Assembly (NCBI GenBank): GCA_031969915.1
Contig: DALYJJ010000008.1
Location: forward strand, 1 to 64,000
DNA: 64,000 bases
Direction of reading: 5' to 3'
Source: DALYJJ01 sp031969915
GTDB taxonomy: Bacteria > Acidobacteriota > Terriglobia > Bryobacterales > Bryobacteraceae
The position numbers and the translations under genes are program-made. How positions within the stretch are numbered: position 1 is the first letter of the stretch; each line of letters starts with the position of its first letter. The notes under the pieces were generated by a model that was not told the origin of the DNA, did no database searches, and worked only from the letters and a program-made list of their open reading frames with translations. This document shows positions 37,087 to 45,086 of the stretch, in pieces.

Positions 37087-37102
37087 GGTTTCACGTGGAA
37101 CG
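37087..37102. promoter_or_regulatory. parS-like centromere site 2
   Basis: GGTTTCACGTGGAACG matches the parS consensus at the core with changes only in the two outermost bases. It lies 9 bases after site 1 and 81 bases before the parA start. Confidence 0.7.
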
Positions 37103-37183
37103 TCGGCCTCCGTTCCCGGCCAGCTTGGCGAAGTTGAACCGGTCGGCCGCCGTGATAGCATGGTCTTTCCCCGGAGCATCCGC

Positions 37184-37978
37184 TTGGGCAAGACAATCGC
37201 GATCGCCAATCAGAAAGGCGGCGTCGGGAAAACGACGACCGCCATCAACCTCGCGGCTTCTCTCGCCGCCAATGACCTTCGAGTGCTGGTCATCGACTCG
37301 GACCCGCAGGGCAACTCCACTACCGGCCTCGGCATCGAGAAGCACGAGGAGTTGGCTACGCTGTACGACTCGATCGTGGGCGGGCGCGACCTTGCTGAGG
37401 TTGTGGCACGGACCGAATTCGACGGCCTGGAAATCGTTCCTTCGGACAAGAACCTGGTCGCCGCGAATATCGAGCTGGTCGAACAGGAACGCCGCCAATA
37501 CCGCCTTCGCGACAAACTGACGCCAATTCGCGATCAGTATCAGTTCATCCTGATCGATTGCCCACCCGCCCTTGACCTCTTGACCTTGAACGCCCTCCTG
37601 GCAGCCGATTCCGTCCTTGTCCCCATTCAATGCGAGTTCTTTGCCCTCGAAGGCGTATCACAGCTCATGGATACGATCGACAGAGTCCGCGAATCCATGC
37701 AGCACCCCTTGAAGATCGAGGGAATACTCCTGACCATGTTTGACGACCGGACGAACCTGACCAAGCAGGTGGCCGACGACCTCCGGGAGTTCTTCGGCAA
37801 TGAGGTATTCAAGACGGTCATCCCCCGCAGCATCCGGCTGGCGGAGGCCCCGAGCCACGGTAAGCCCATCCTGAGCTACGACGTCCGATCCCGTGGCGCC
37901 GAGAGTTACATCAAGCTCGCCAAGGAAATCCTCGAGAATGAGCAAGCCTCAAGACGCACAGCGCAAAGCGCTCGGTAA
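37184..37978 (+). CDS. parA: Chromosome-partitioning ATPase ParA (Soj)
   Basis: 264 residues from the TTG at 37184, chosen because CCGGAG lies 7 bases upstream and the product then opens with the universal Soj start (L/M)GKTIAIANQKGGVGKT. Upstream in-frame starts at 37160 and 37061 have no SD, and the latter sits on the parS sites. Deviant Walker A KGGVGKTT, VIDSDPQGN, and Walker B FILIDCPPALDLL. Moves ParB-parS complexes on the nucleoid. Overlaps parB by 41 bases. Confidence 0.95.
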   Translation: MGKTIAIANQKGGVGKTTTAINLAASLAANDLRVLVIDSDPQGNSTTGLGIEKHEELATLYDSIVGGRDLAEVVARTEFDGLEIVPSDKNLVAANIELVEQERRQYRLRDKLTPIRDQYQFILIDCPPALDLLTLNALLAADSVLVPIQCEFFALEGVSQLMDTIDRVRESMQHPLKIEGILLTMFDDRTNLTKQVADDLREFFGNEVFKTVIPRSIRLAEAPSHGKPILSYDVRSRGAESYIKLAKEILENEQASRRTAQSAR

Positions 37979-38843
37979 GGGATTGAGCGCCCTGCTGCCC
38001 GGCCGCCCGGGGGCCGCGTCTCCCGGTCAAACAACCGCGCCACCCACCGAAGACGAGAAGGGCACTGTCAGGCACGTCCCGATTGACGAGATTGACCCGA
38101 ATCCCCTGCAGCCCCGGAGCGTCTTCCAACCGGAGCGGCTCCACGAGTTGTCCCAGTCGATCATTGCGAACGGCATCATTCAGCCTCTGATCGTTCTCCG
38201 CCGGGACGGCCGTTACCAGTTGGTTGCGGGGGAGCGCCGATGGCGGGCCGCCCGCCTGGCCGGGCTCGCGGACGTGCCGGTGGTGGTCCAGGACTTTGTC
38301 GACGAACGGCTTCTCGAGATCGCGCTGATCGAGAACATTCAGCGTGAGGACCTCAACGCCATCGAGGTTGCCCACGCCTATGACCGCCTGGTGCGGGAGC
38401 ACAAACTCAGCCACGATGAGATCGGCCAGCGCACGGGCAAGGACCGCACGAGTGTCACGAACATGCTGCGGCTTCTGAAGCTGCCGTCGGAGGTACAAAT
38501 CCTCCTTGCCGAGCATCGTCTGTCGATGGGTCACGCCCGGGCGCTGTTGGGGCTTCCGACGCCCGAACTGCAGGTGCAGTTGGCCGAGAAGATCAGCGCG
38601 GAGGGCCTCTCGGTACGTCAAGTCGAACGCCTGGTTCAGAAGATGGTGGAGAACCGGGAGGTCAAGTCGCCCGAGGAGGCGGCACAGGACCCCAATGTCA
38701 GGGCGGCGGTCGAAGAACTGGAACGCGCCTTGGGAACGCGTGTGAGAATCGTCGAAAAGGGACCGCAGCGAGGCCGGATCGAGATCGAATACTATTCGCA
38801 GGACGAACTGCACCGGCTCTACAGCCAGATCGTAGGGAACTAG
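37938..38843 (+). CDS. parB: Chromosome-partitioning protein ParB (Spo0J)
   Basis: 301 residues from the ATG at 37938. Starts with the ParA-stimulating leader around KALGKGLSALLPG, then the CTPase/clamp domain (LQPRS, GERRWRAARLAGL, IENIQREDLNAIEVAHAY), a helix-turn-helix for parS (RTGKDRTSVTNMLRLLKLP) and a C-terminal dimer domain. Reading frame begins within the end of parA (41-base overlap), so the two are coupled. Two parS-like sites lie upstream. Confidence 0.96.
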   Translation: MSKPQDAQRKALGKGLSALLPGRPGAASPGQTTAPPTEDEKGTVRHVPIDEIDPNPLQPRSVFQPERLHELSQSIIANGIIQPLIVLRRDGRYQLVAGERRWRAARLAGLADVPVVVQDFVDERLLEIALIENIQREDLNAIEVAHAYDRLVREHKLSHDEIGQRTGKDRTSVTNMLRLLKLPSEVQILLAEHRLSMGHARALLGLPTPELQVQLAEKISAEGLSVRQVERLVQKMVENREVKSPEEAAQDPNVRAAVEELERALGTRVRIVEKGPQRGRIEIEYYSQDELHRLYSQIVGN

Positions 38844-38859
38844 GTATTCGGCGGAGGTG

Positions 38860-38936
38860 TGGTGCCGGCGGCTGGAGTTGAACCAGCGACCTACGGATTA
38901 TGAGACCGTCGCTCTAACCACCTGAGCTACACCGGC
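38860..38936 (-). tRNA. tRNA-Met (anticodon CAT, elongator-type)
   Basis: Complete cloverleaf on the minus strand: acceptor GCCGGTG/CGCCGGC, D-stem GCTC/GAGC, anticodon stem ACGGT/TCCGT-type pairing around loop CTCATAA (anticodon CAT), T-arm GCTGG-TTCAACT-CCAGC, encoded CCA. The anticodon stem lacks the three G-C pairs of initiator tRNA, and position 1-72 is paired, so it is elongator Met (or Ile2 if modified to lysidine). Convergent with parB. Confidence 0.92.
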
Positions 38937-39087
38937 ATTGCCACTACCAGCCTATTCTCCAGCCCCGCGGCTTGTCAATCCGGCGCCCGATCGGTCAATC
39001 TATTCAAACACATGCACGCCTGATTCTGTGCCTCCCAGGGCGGTTTGCCCGACGCGGACCGGCCGATGGAACCGCTTCCGATTTCTG

Positions 39088-39116
39088 TTGACAGGGCAGC
39101 GCAATGGGTCCATAGT
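39088..39116 (+). promoter_or_regulatory. Sigma70-like promoter upstream of non-coding stretch
   Basis: Perfect -35 TTGACA at 39088-39093, 17-base spacer, -10 CATAGT at 39111-39116 (four of six). No gene starts within 380 bases downstream, so it would produce a small RNA or a long leader. Confidence 0.4.
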
Positions 39117-39468
39117 AATGCCAGAGGTTGAAGCAATTCAGAGCTTCAGACTCGGATCTCCCGGATGGCGGGGGATCGGATGAGCCTTCCTGCGGTTTGG
39201 GAAGGTATCGACACATAGGAGGGAAGTCCATAGACAACGTCCACCAGAAAGGGCGGCTACCGATCTCCTAGCTGACTGGCTGCGAGCCTGACGCGCCGGC
39301 TACGATCCCTGCGGATCGCGAGCGTGCGGACATATGCCCCGCAAACTGAAGGTGATGTCAGCCAGTGGAACGACCGGGCCTGGATGATGTTCCGGGCGGA
39401 TGGTCGTCTCGGCGGGGTTCTGGCGGCCGCCCTTCGTAATTTGGCGGACACCCTCCTTCGCTCTGCAT

Positions 39469-39498
39469 TTGACACCCTCTTTTCCGCTTCACTAGATT
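39469..39498 (+). promoter_or_regulatory. Promoter abutting the wzt-like start (possibly leaderless)
   Basis: -35 TTGACA at 39469-39474 (perfect), 18-base spacer, -10 TAGATT at 39493-39498. The GTG start codon is at 39506, only 7 bases after the -10, where transcription would begin; there is no SD. Confidence 0.5.
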
Positions 39499-39505
39499 CG
39501 TAATA

Positions 39506-40840
39506 GTGCCTGCCGCATCGAGTTCGCCCGCTGGACCCATCATCGAATTCCGGGGCGTCTCGAAGAGCTATCCGATCTATGAGTCGCCGGCAGACCGGCT
39601 GAAGGAGCTGGCCGCGCTCAACCGCCGGTCCTTCCACCGCGATTTCTGGGCTCTCCGCGACATATCCTTTCAAATCCATCGCGGAGAGACGTTCTGCGTG
39701 GTTGGGGAAAACGGGTCCGGAAAGAGCACTCTTCTCCAGTTGGTGGCGGGCATCCTCAAACCCTCCGAAGGGACGGTACGCGTGGACGGCCGTGTGGCCG
39801 CCCTTCTGGAACTGGGGTCCGGGTTTAACCCCGAGTTCACGGGGAAGGACAACGTCTACCTGAACGCCGCGATTCTGGGACTCGGCACCGCGGAGATCGA
39901 CCGCAAGTATAAGGACATCGAGAACTTCGCGGAGATCGGCGAATTCATCCACCAGCCGGTGAAGACGTACTCCAGCGGCATGGCGGTCCGGCTCGCCTTC
40001 TCCGTGGCGATTCACGTGGATCCGGACATTCTTTTAGTGGATGAGGCGCTTGCGGTAGGGGACATCTACTTCCGGCAGCGGTGTTTGCGCAAGGTGCACG
40101 AGCTGCGCGACCGCGGCGTGACCATCCTTTTCGTTTCGCACGCCGTGGGGGACGTGAAAGCGATCGGTGACCGAACGGTCTGGCTGGATCAAGGGCAGGT
40201 GCGGGAACTGGGCGCAACCGACGTGGTGGTGTCGAAATACCTGGCGGCGATGACGGCCAAGGACGCCCGATACATCGAACAGGCGCCGCTCCCCCGCGTC
40301 GCGCCCGGGGCAACGGCGGCAACGGCGCCCGAGGTGGTGACCCACATCCCGAATGTCGATCACCGTCACGGCGATGGCGGCGGCGAGATCATCGGGATCG
40401 CGATCCTGGACGCGCGGGGACGGGCCGTCCAGCTATTGGAGCCCGGCGGCACGGTGATCGTCCGCATCAGCGCGCAGGCTCACGAAACCATCGACCGGCC
40501 CATGGTCGGCTTCATGTTGCGCAATCACATGGGTCTCGACTTCGCGGGGACGAACACGACCCGGGAAGGGCACATCCTGCCGCCCATGACGCCGGGCGAT
40601 ATCGTCACCATCGACTTCCACATCCAGCTTCCCGAACTGTACCCGACTACGTTCTCCTTCTCGCCGGCCATCGCGGATGGATCTCTCCACGCCTACAAGA
40701 TGTGCGACTGGATCGACAACGCCGTGGCCTTGCAGATGGGGCACGGGGAGGCGCAGATCTACGGCTACATCCACCTGCCGTGCACGGTGGAAGTGAACGC
40801 GCGGTTGCACAACACGGAAGCCCCGGTGAGCCATGTCTAG
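39506..40840 (+). CDS. wzt: Wzt-type O-polysaccharide ABC transporter ATP-binding protein with C-terminal sugar-binding domain
   Basis: 444 residues. ABC domain at ~12-245: Walker A GENGSGKST, the TagH/Wzt-type LGSGFNPEFTGKDNVYLNA, signature YSSGMAVRLAF, Walker B ILLVDEALAVGD, SHAVGDV. Residues ~290-430 form a Wzt_C-type beta-sandwich (VGFMLRNHMGLDFAGTNT, YPTTFSFSPAIADG). Known: in E. coli O8/O9a this domain binds the methylated non-reducing end before export. Start is GTG with no SD, next to a promoter. The Wzm permease normally encoded beside it is absent from the window. Overlaps the methyltransferase by 8 bases. Confidence 0.9.
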   Translation: MPAASSSPAGPIIEFRGVSKSYPIYESPADRLKELAALNRRSFHRDFWALRDISFQIHRGETFCVVGENGSGKSTLLQLVAGILKPSEGTVRVDGRVAALLELGSGFNPEFTGKDNVYLNAAILGLGTAEIDRKYKDIENFAEIGEFIHQPVKTYSSGMAVRLAFSVAIHVDPDILLVDEALAVGDIYFRQRCLRKVHELRDRGVTILFVSHAVGDVKAIGDRTVWLDQGQVRELGATDVVVSKYLAAMTAKDARYIEQAPLPRVAPGATAATAPEVVTHIPNVDHRHGDGGGEIIGIAILDARGRAVQLLEPGGTVIVRISAQAHETIDRPMVGFMLRNHMGLDFAGTNTTREGHILPPMTPGDIVTIDFHIQLPELYPTTFSFSPAIADGSLHAYKMCDWIDNAVALQMGHGEAQIYGYIHLPCTVEVNARLHNTEAPVSHV

Positions 40841-42074
40841 CGAGTTCACGGGCGAGCGTGTGGTACCGGGCGAAGTAGAACCCGACCTCTGGAACGAACA
40901 CTACGCGCGCTATGTGTTTGCCGCGCGGCTGGCCCGGCGGAAGCGGGTGCTCGACACGGGCTGTGGCACGGGCTACGGCAGTGCCGAACTGGCGCGCACG
41001 GCGGCGTCGGTGACGTCGCTCGACGTCGCCGCCGCCGCGGTGGACTTCGCCCGCCGCCGATATGCAGGAGCATCGTCCCGTTTCCTGCAGGCGTCGGCCG
41101 AGGCGCTGCCGTTCCGCGCCGGCGCCTTCGACCTGGTGGTGGCCTTCGAAGTCATCGAGCACCTGAAGAACTGGCCGAGCCTGATCTCCGAGGCCCGGCG
41201 CGTCCTTGGGCCCGGTGGACAGTTCGTGGTCTCCACGCCGAACAAGCTCTACTATGCGGAGAGCCGCGCCAAGAGCGGGCCGAACCCGTTTCACGAACAC
41301 GAATTCGAGTTCGAGGAGTTCCGCGAAGCGCTTGCCCGGTGCTTTCCGCATGTGGCCCTGTTCGCCCAGAATCACGCGCCGGCCATCGTGTTCGACGGGA
41401 TTCCGCGGGGTGCCGCCAGCGATACGCGCATCGACGGGCCTGGGGCGGAGCCGGGGGAATCGCACTTCTTCCTGGCGGTGTGTGCGGTAGGCCCGCAGAT
41501 GGGGGCGCCGACTCTGGTCTACCTGCCGGCGGCGGGCAACCTCCTGAGGGACCGCGAGCGCCACATCGAGCGATTGCAGGATGAACTCGCCACCAAGAAC
41601 GGCTGGCTTGACGAAGCGCGGGCCGAACACCAGCGCCTCGTCGTTCTGCACGAAGAGCAAAGGCAGCAACTGGAGGCGCGCAATCGCTGGGCGGAGCAGT
41701 TGAACCGCGAACTGCAAGAGACCGGCGCACGCCTGCTCGCGGTACAGGACGAGTTGGTTGCCGCGCGCGTCGAAGCGCAAGCGGCCTTGGATGAGTGCGA
41801 GCGGAGGATCGCCGATCTGGAGCGCGATCTGGCGGCCCGCACGGCTTGGGCACAGGAGAAAGAACGGGACCTTGCGGCGAAGGCCGAAGAACTCGAAAAG
41901 GTCGTCAATCTCCTGCGCGAGGCTGAGGCCACGGTCGAAGAGCGGACGATCTGGGCGCAGGGACTGGACAAAGAGATTCAAGAGTTGCGGAGCCGGCTCG
42001 CGCTGGCCCAAGAATCGAAGTGGCTCCGGCTTGGACGGGCGCTGGGGCTGGGCCCGTCGCTAGGTAGCGCATAG
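40833..42074 (+). CDS. SAM methyltransferase with long C-terminal coiled coil (WbdD-like chain terminator/ruler candidate)
   Basis: 413 residues. Class I methyltransferase at ~20-215: motif I VLDTGCGTGYGSAEL, acidic SLDVAAAAVDFA, AFEVIEHLKNWPSLI, then VVSTPNKLYYAES. From about residue 230 to 398 it is almost unbroken helix rich in Glu, Arg, Leu and Gln with recurring Trp-containing units (KNGWLDE, RNRWAEQLNRE, RTAWAQEKE, RTIWAQGLDKEI), i.e. a coiled coil near 170 residues. Known: WbdD couples a methyltransferase(-kinase) to a coiled coil that measures O-antigen length, and Wzt recognises the cap. The kinase domain is missing here. Translationally coupled to wzt; a role in capping is inference. 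Confidence 0.85.
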   Translation: MSSEFTGERVVPGEVEPDLWNEHYARYVFAARLARRKRVLDTGCGTGYGSAELARTAASVTSLDVAAAAVDFARRRYAGASSRFLQASAEALPFRAGAFDLVVAFEVIEHLKNWPSLISEARRVLGPGGQFVVSTPNKLYYAESRAKSGPNPFHEHEFEFEEFREALARCFPHVALFAQNHAPAIVFDGIPRGAASDTRIDGPGAEPGESHFFLAVCAVGPQMGAPTLVYLPAAGNLLRDRERHIERLQDELATKNGWLDEARAEHQRLVVLHEEQRQQLEARNRWAEQLNRELQETGARLLAVQDELVAARVEAQAALDECERRIADLERDLAARTAWAQEKERDLAAKAEELEKVVNLLREAEATVEERTIWAQGLDKEIQELRSRLALAQESKWLRLGRALGLGPSLGSA

Positions 42075-44514
42075 ATGAGGGGCGCCGCCCGGTTCCTCAA
42101 GGCGCTCCCGCTCTTTCTGCTTGCGGCCCCGCTGCACGTCATCTCCGTTCTCACGCTCGCGGTAGTGGACGGTCTCTGGCTACTGCTGGGACGCCGGCGC
42201 GGCTCGTTCCCAGCTCCGCCGGCCACCGCCTCGGCGTCCATTGTCATCCCCACGTGGAACGGACGCGACCTGCTCGAGAAGTATCTCCCGTCGGTCGTTG
42301 CGGCCTGCAGCGGGAGCGCGGCGAACGAGATCATCGTCGTCGACAACGCGAGCGAAGACGGAACCGCGGCCTGGCTCGCAGAGACGTTTCCGGGCGTCCG
42401 GGTTCTCCCCCTTCCCCGCAATGAAGGCTTCGGCGGAGGATCGAACGCAGGATTCCGCGCCGCGAAGAACGACATCGTGGTCCTGCTCAACAACGACATG
42501 CGGGTCGCGCCTAGCTTTCTGCCGCCGCTTCTCGCCGCCTTCGAGGACCGGGGCGTCTTTGCGGTCGCGTGCCAGATCTTCTTCTCGGATCCGGAGAAGG
42601 TCCGGGAGGAAACCGGACTCACGCAAGCCTGGTGGGCAGACGGCGGATTACGCGTGCGCCACCGCGCCGACGAAGCGGTCGACCGCCCGTTTCCCTGCTT
42701 CTACCCCGGCGGCGGCTCGAGCGCCTTTGACCGCCGGAAGTTCCTCGAGTTGGGTGGCTTCGACTCGCTCCTGGCGCCGTTCTACCTGGAGGACACCGAC
42801 CTTGGCTACATGGCCTGGAAGCGAGGCTGGAAGGTGCTCTACCAGCCCGCCAGCCATGTCTGGCATGAGNNNNNNNNNNAGGCGCGAGGGCACGCTCGGG
42901 GTCGAAGCTCATCTTGTAGAGCGAGGGATTCACGGGGTTGGCGATGCCTGCCATGAGCACCGTGGAACCATCGGCCGCCGATTCTCGCCCGCCTACATCC
43001 AGGGAATCCTGAAGAAGAACTTCCTGCTGTGGACCTGGAAGAACATTCACGAGCAGCCTCGCTTCCTCGCCCATCACTGGTTCACGATGGCCGGGGCGCT
43101 GATCAGCGCCGTTTTCGGCGATTCGCCCGAACGGCCCTCGCTCCCAGGCATCCTGCGCGCCGCGCTTCAGCTTCCTCGGGCGTGCGTCTCGCGCTGGCGG
43201 GCTCGCTCGCTCGCTTGCGTTGACGACACCGAAGCGTTCCGCCGCCCGCTCGGCGGCTACTATCGCGATCGCTTCGCCGTCCTACCGGAAGCTCCGGAGC
43301 CGTTGCGGGTGCTCTTCCTCTCGCCCTACCCGATCCTGCCGCCGATCCACGGCGGCGCGGTCTTCATGAGCCAGACCCTCCGCGAACTGGTGAAGCACTG
43401 CGAAGTGCACCTGATTGCGCTGCTCGACTTCCCACACGAGCGCGAGCCACACCGGGAACTCGACGCGATTTGCGGTTCGGCGGAGTATCTTCTGCGGATT
43501 GAAGGTAGGCCTGCGGCGCCGGGATCGATCCTTCCCTTTGCGGTGCGAGAATTCGCGAACGCCGACCTGGAATGGCTCATTCACCGCCAGATCTTCCTGC
43601 GTCAGATCGACGTGTTCCAGATCGAGTACACGAACATGGGCCAGTACGCCGGTTCATTCGGGCGGATCGTGAACGCGCTCTTCGAGCACGACATCTACTT
43701 CCAGTCCGTCGGCCGCAGGCTGGCTTCGATGCGCGGCTTCGTCACGCGCGCCCGTGCAGCCTTCGAATACCTGCGCGCCCTTCACTACGAACTAACCATG
43801 CTGCCGCGCATGGACCAGGTGCAGATGTGCAGCCGCGCGAACAAGGCCTACCTGGCGACATACCTGCCGCGACTCGAGACGCGGATGCTCGACGGGCTGC
43901 GCGCGGGCGTCGACACGTCCCGCTACGATTTCCGCCCGCACGGCCGCCGGCCGGACACGATTCTGTTCCTCGGCAGCTTCCGTCACCTGCCGAACCAGGC
44001 GGCGCTGAACTGGTTCATCAACTTCGTGTTCCCGCGCGTGCTGGCGGAGCAGCCGCAAGCACGCCTGGTCGTGGTGGGTTCGGATCCGCCGCCGGTCTAC
44101 ACACTCGGCTCGCTGGCGCCGTCGGTCGACCTGGTCGGATACGTCGACGATGTGCGTGAAGCGCTGGCCGGCTGCGCGGTCTTCATTTGTCCGATCCTGG
44201 CCGGATCCGGAGTTCGCGTGAAGCTGCTTGAGGCGTTCGCCGCGGGCATCCCCTGCGTATCGACTCGCGTCGGGGCCGAAGGGATTACCGAGGAGGACGG
44301 AGCGGTGTGCTACCTGGCCGACGATCCGGAGGCCTTCGCGCGGCGCGTGGTGGAACTGTTGCGAAGGCCCGAGTTGGGGGCGGAAATGGCGATCCGCGCA
44401 CGGCAGGAAGTGGTGGCCAACTGGGATATGGCGGCGATCACAGCGCGCCTGGCGGTAAGCTTTCGCGATGCCGTTCGCCGGAAGCGCGCTACGGCTGGCC
44501 CAGATCCTTCTTGA
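42075..44514 (+). CDS. GT2-GT4 fusion glycosyltransferase, broken in the scaffold by a gap
   Basis: The frame opens at 42075 directly after the methyltransferase stop and encodes N-terminal membrane helices and a GT2 domain (IVIPTWNGRDLLEKY, VVDNASEDGTAAWLAE, LNNDMRVAPS, FYLEDTDLGYMAWKRGW) up to HVWHE at 42869. After the N-run the frame shifts, and coding resumes with HEHRGTIGRRFSP, the usual continuation of such GT2 domains, at 42952. Joining 42869 to 42958 restores one frame of about 783 residues, ending with a GT4 domain (ILFLGSFRHLPNQAALNW, PILAGSGVRVKLLEAFAAGIP). A bifunctional enzyme adding two sugars is likely. Convergent 26-base overlap with the next gene. Confidence 0.8.
42870..42957. 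other. Assembly gap (10 N) plus about 78 bases of misplaced sequence
   Basis: N-run at 42870-42879. The bases after it repeat CATGAG (42864-42869 and 42952-42957), and their minus strand reads as good protein code (for example GIANPVNPSLYKMSFDPER), unrelated to the glycosyltransferase. Removing 42870-42957 rejoins the GT2 frame exactly, so this is most likely a contig-end artefact and not biology. Confidence 0.75.
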
Positions 44515-45037
44515 GCCTCTTGACGACGCGTTCGGCCAAGGCATCCAGACCGCGCGGGCGGCGGTCGCCCGGCTCATCGAACGTGGACCACAGTACGTGT
44601 TTCGAGCGGCGGTCGACGAGAAAGACGGTTCCTTTTCCACGAGACCACGAAGAGCCCTGCGGCTTGTACATCTCTTTGAGTTCGGCCAGCCGCTTCGCCT
44701 CCGCTTCGTCCGTTCCGGGTTCGGCTGGCTTCCCTTCCTTCACCGCGTCCGCCGGCTTGGCCGCAGCGGCGGGCGGCGGCGGCGCCGGCTCCGCCGGATA
44801 GAGTTCCGACATTCGTTCCTGGAACCGCACGCCCAGAGAATCCGTGAACACGGCGTCGGCCAATTTCGGGTCGGCCACCACGCGGAATACCTTCAACTGC
44901 GTTAGACGGTTGGCCAGCATCTGATCGAGGCCGCCCGCCATGGGGAGCAGGTACACCGACTGCACCTGTCCGAGCTCCGCGGGGAGCGCCGCTCCGGCAC
45001 ACAGGCCCAGGGCGCAAAGCGACAAGAGATACCGCAT
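44489..45037 (-). CDS. Secreted protein of unknown function inside the polysaccharide cluster
   Basis: 182 residues with a signal peptide (MRYLLSLCALGLCAGAALPA). The mature part starts VQSVYLLPMAGGLDQML, then NRLTQLKVFRVVADPKLAD, a Pro/Ala-rich linker (about residues 80-110), and a closing domain with SRGKGTVFLVDRRSKHVLWS. The 'maturation-like' first block suggests an outer-membrane-associated solute/lipoprotein type domain that compares two values, but I cannot name the family. It is on the opposite strand to the surrounding glycosyltransferases and overlaps the preceding gene by 26 bases at the 3' ends. Confidence 0.65.
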   Translation of the reverse strand: MRYLLSLCALGLCAGAALPAELGQVQSVYLLPMAGGLDQMLANRLTQLKVFRVVADPKLADAVFTDSLGVRFQERMSELYPAEPAPPPPAAAAKPADAVKEGKPAEPGTDEAEAKRLAELKEMYKPQGSSWSRGKGTVFLVDRRSKHVLWSTFDEPGDRRPRGLDALAERVVKRLKKDLGQP

Positions 45038-45086
45038 GCCCTCATCTTATCAGCGGCCTCGTACAATAGAGCTTCGCCGCCGTTCC

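Larger units (their letters stand above)
38941..39505. other. 565-base non-coding region before the polysaccharide cluster
   Basis: No convincing coding frame in either strand. It holds a sigma70-like promoter at 39088-39116, followed by hairpin-forming segments: ATCTCCC...GGGGGAT near 39158-39178, CCTTCC...GGAAGG near 39185-39205, and TAGGAG (39216-39221) pairing with CTCCTA (39265-39270), which would hide an AGGAGG. A second promoter at 39469-39498 abuts the wzt-like gene. A short repeated GACACCCTC element occurs around 39447 and 39471. Confidence 0.5.

Noticed and set aside
37061..37183. Longer parA starting at 37061
   Set aside because: It would lie on the parS sites; the TTG at 37184 has an SD and gives the canonical Soj N-terminus.
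38860..38936. Initiator tRNA-Met
   Set aside because: Lacks the three G-C pairs in the anticodon stem and has a paired 1-72 position.
39216..39250. Phrase resembling RNase P RNA (GGAGGGAAGTCC ... CCAGAAAGGG)
   Set aside because: The two motifs are only about 25 bases apart instead of well over a hundred, so it cannot be a functional RNase P RNA.
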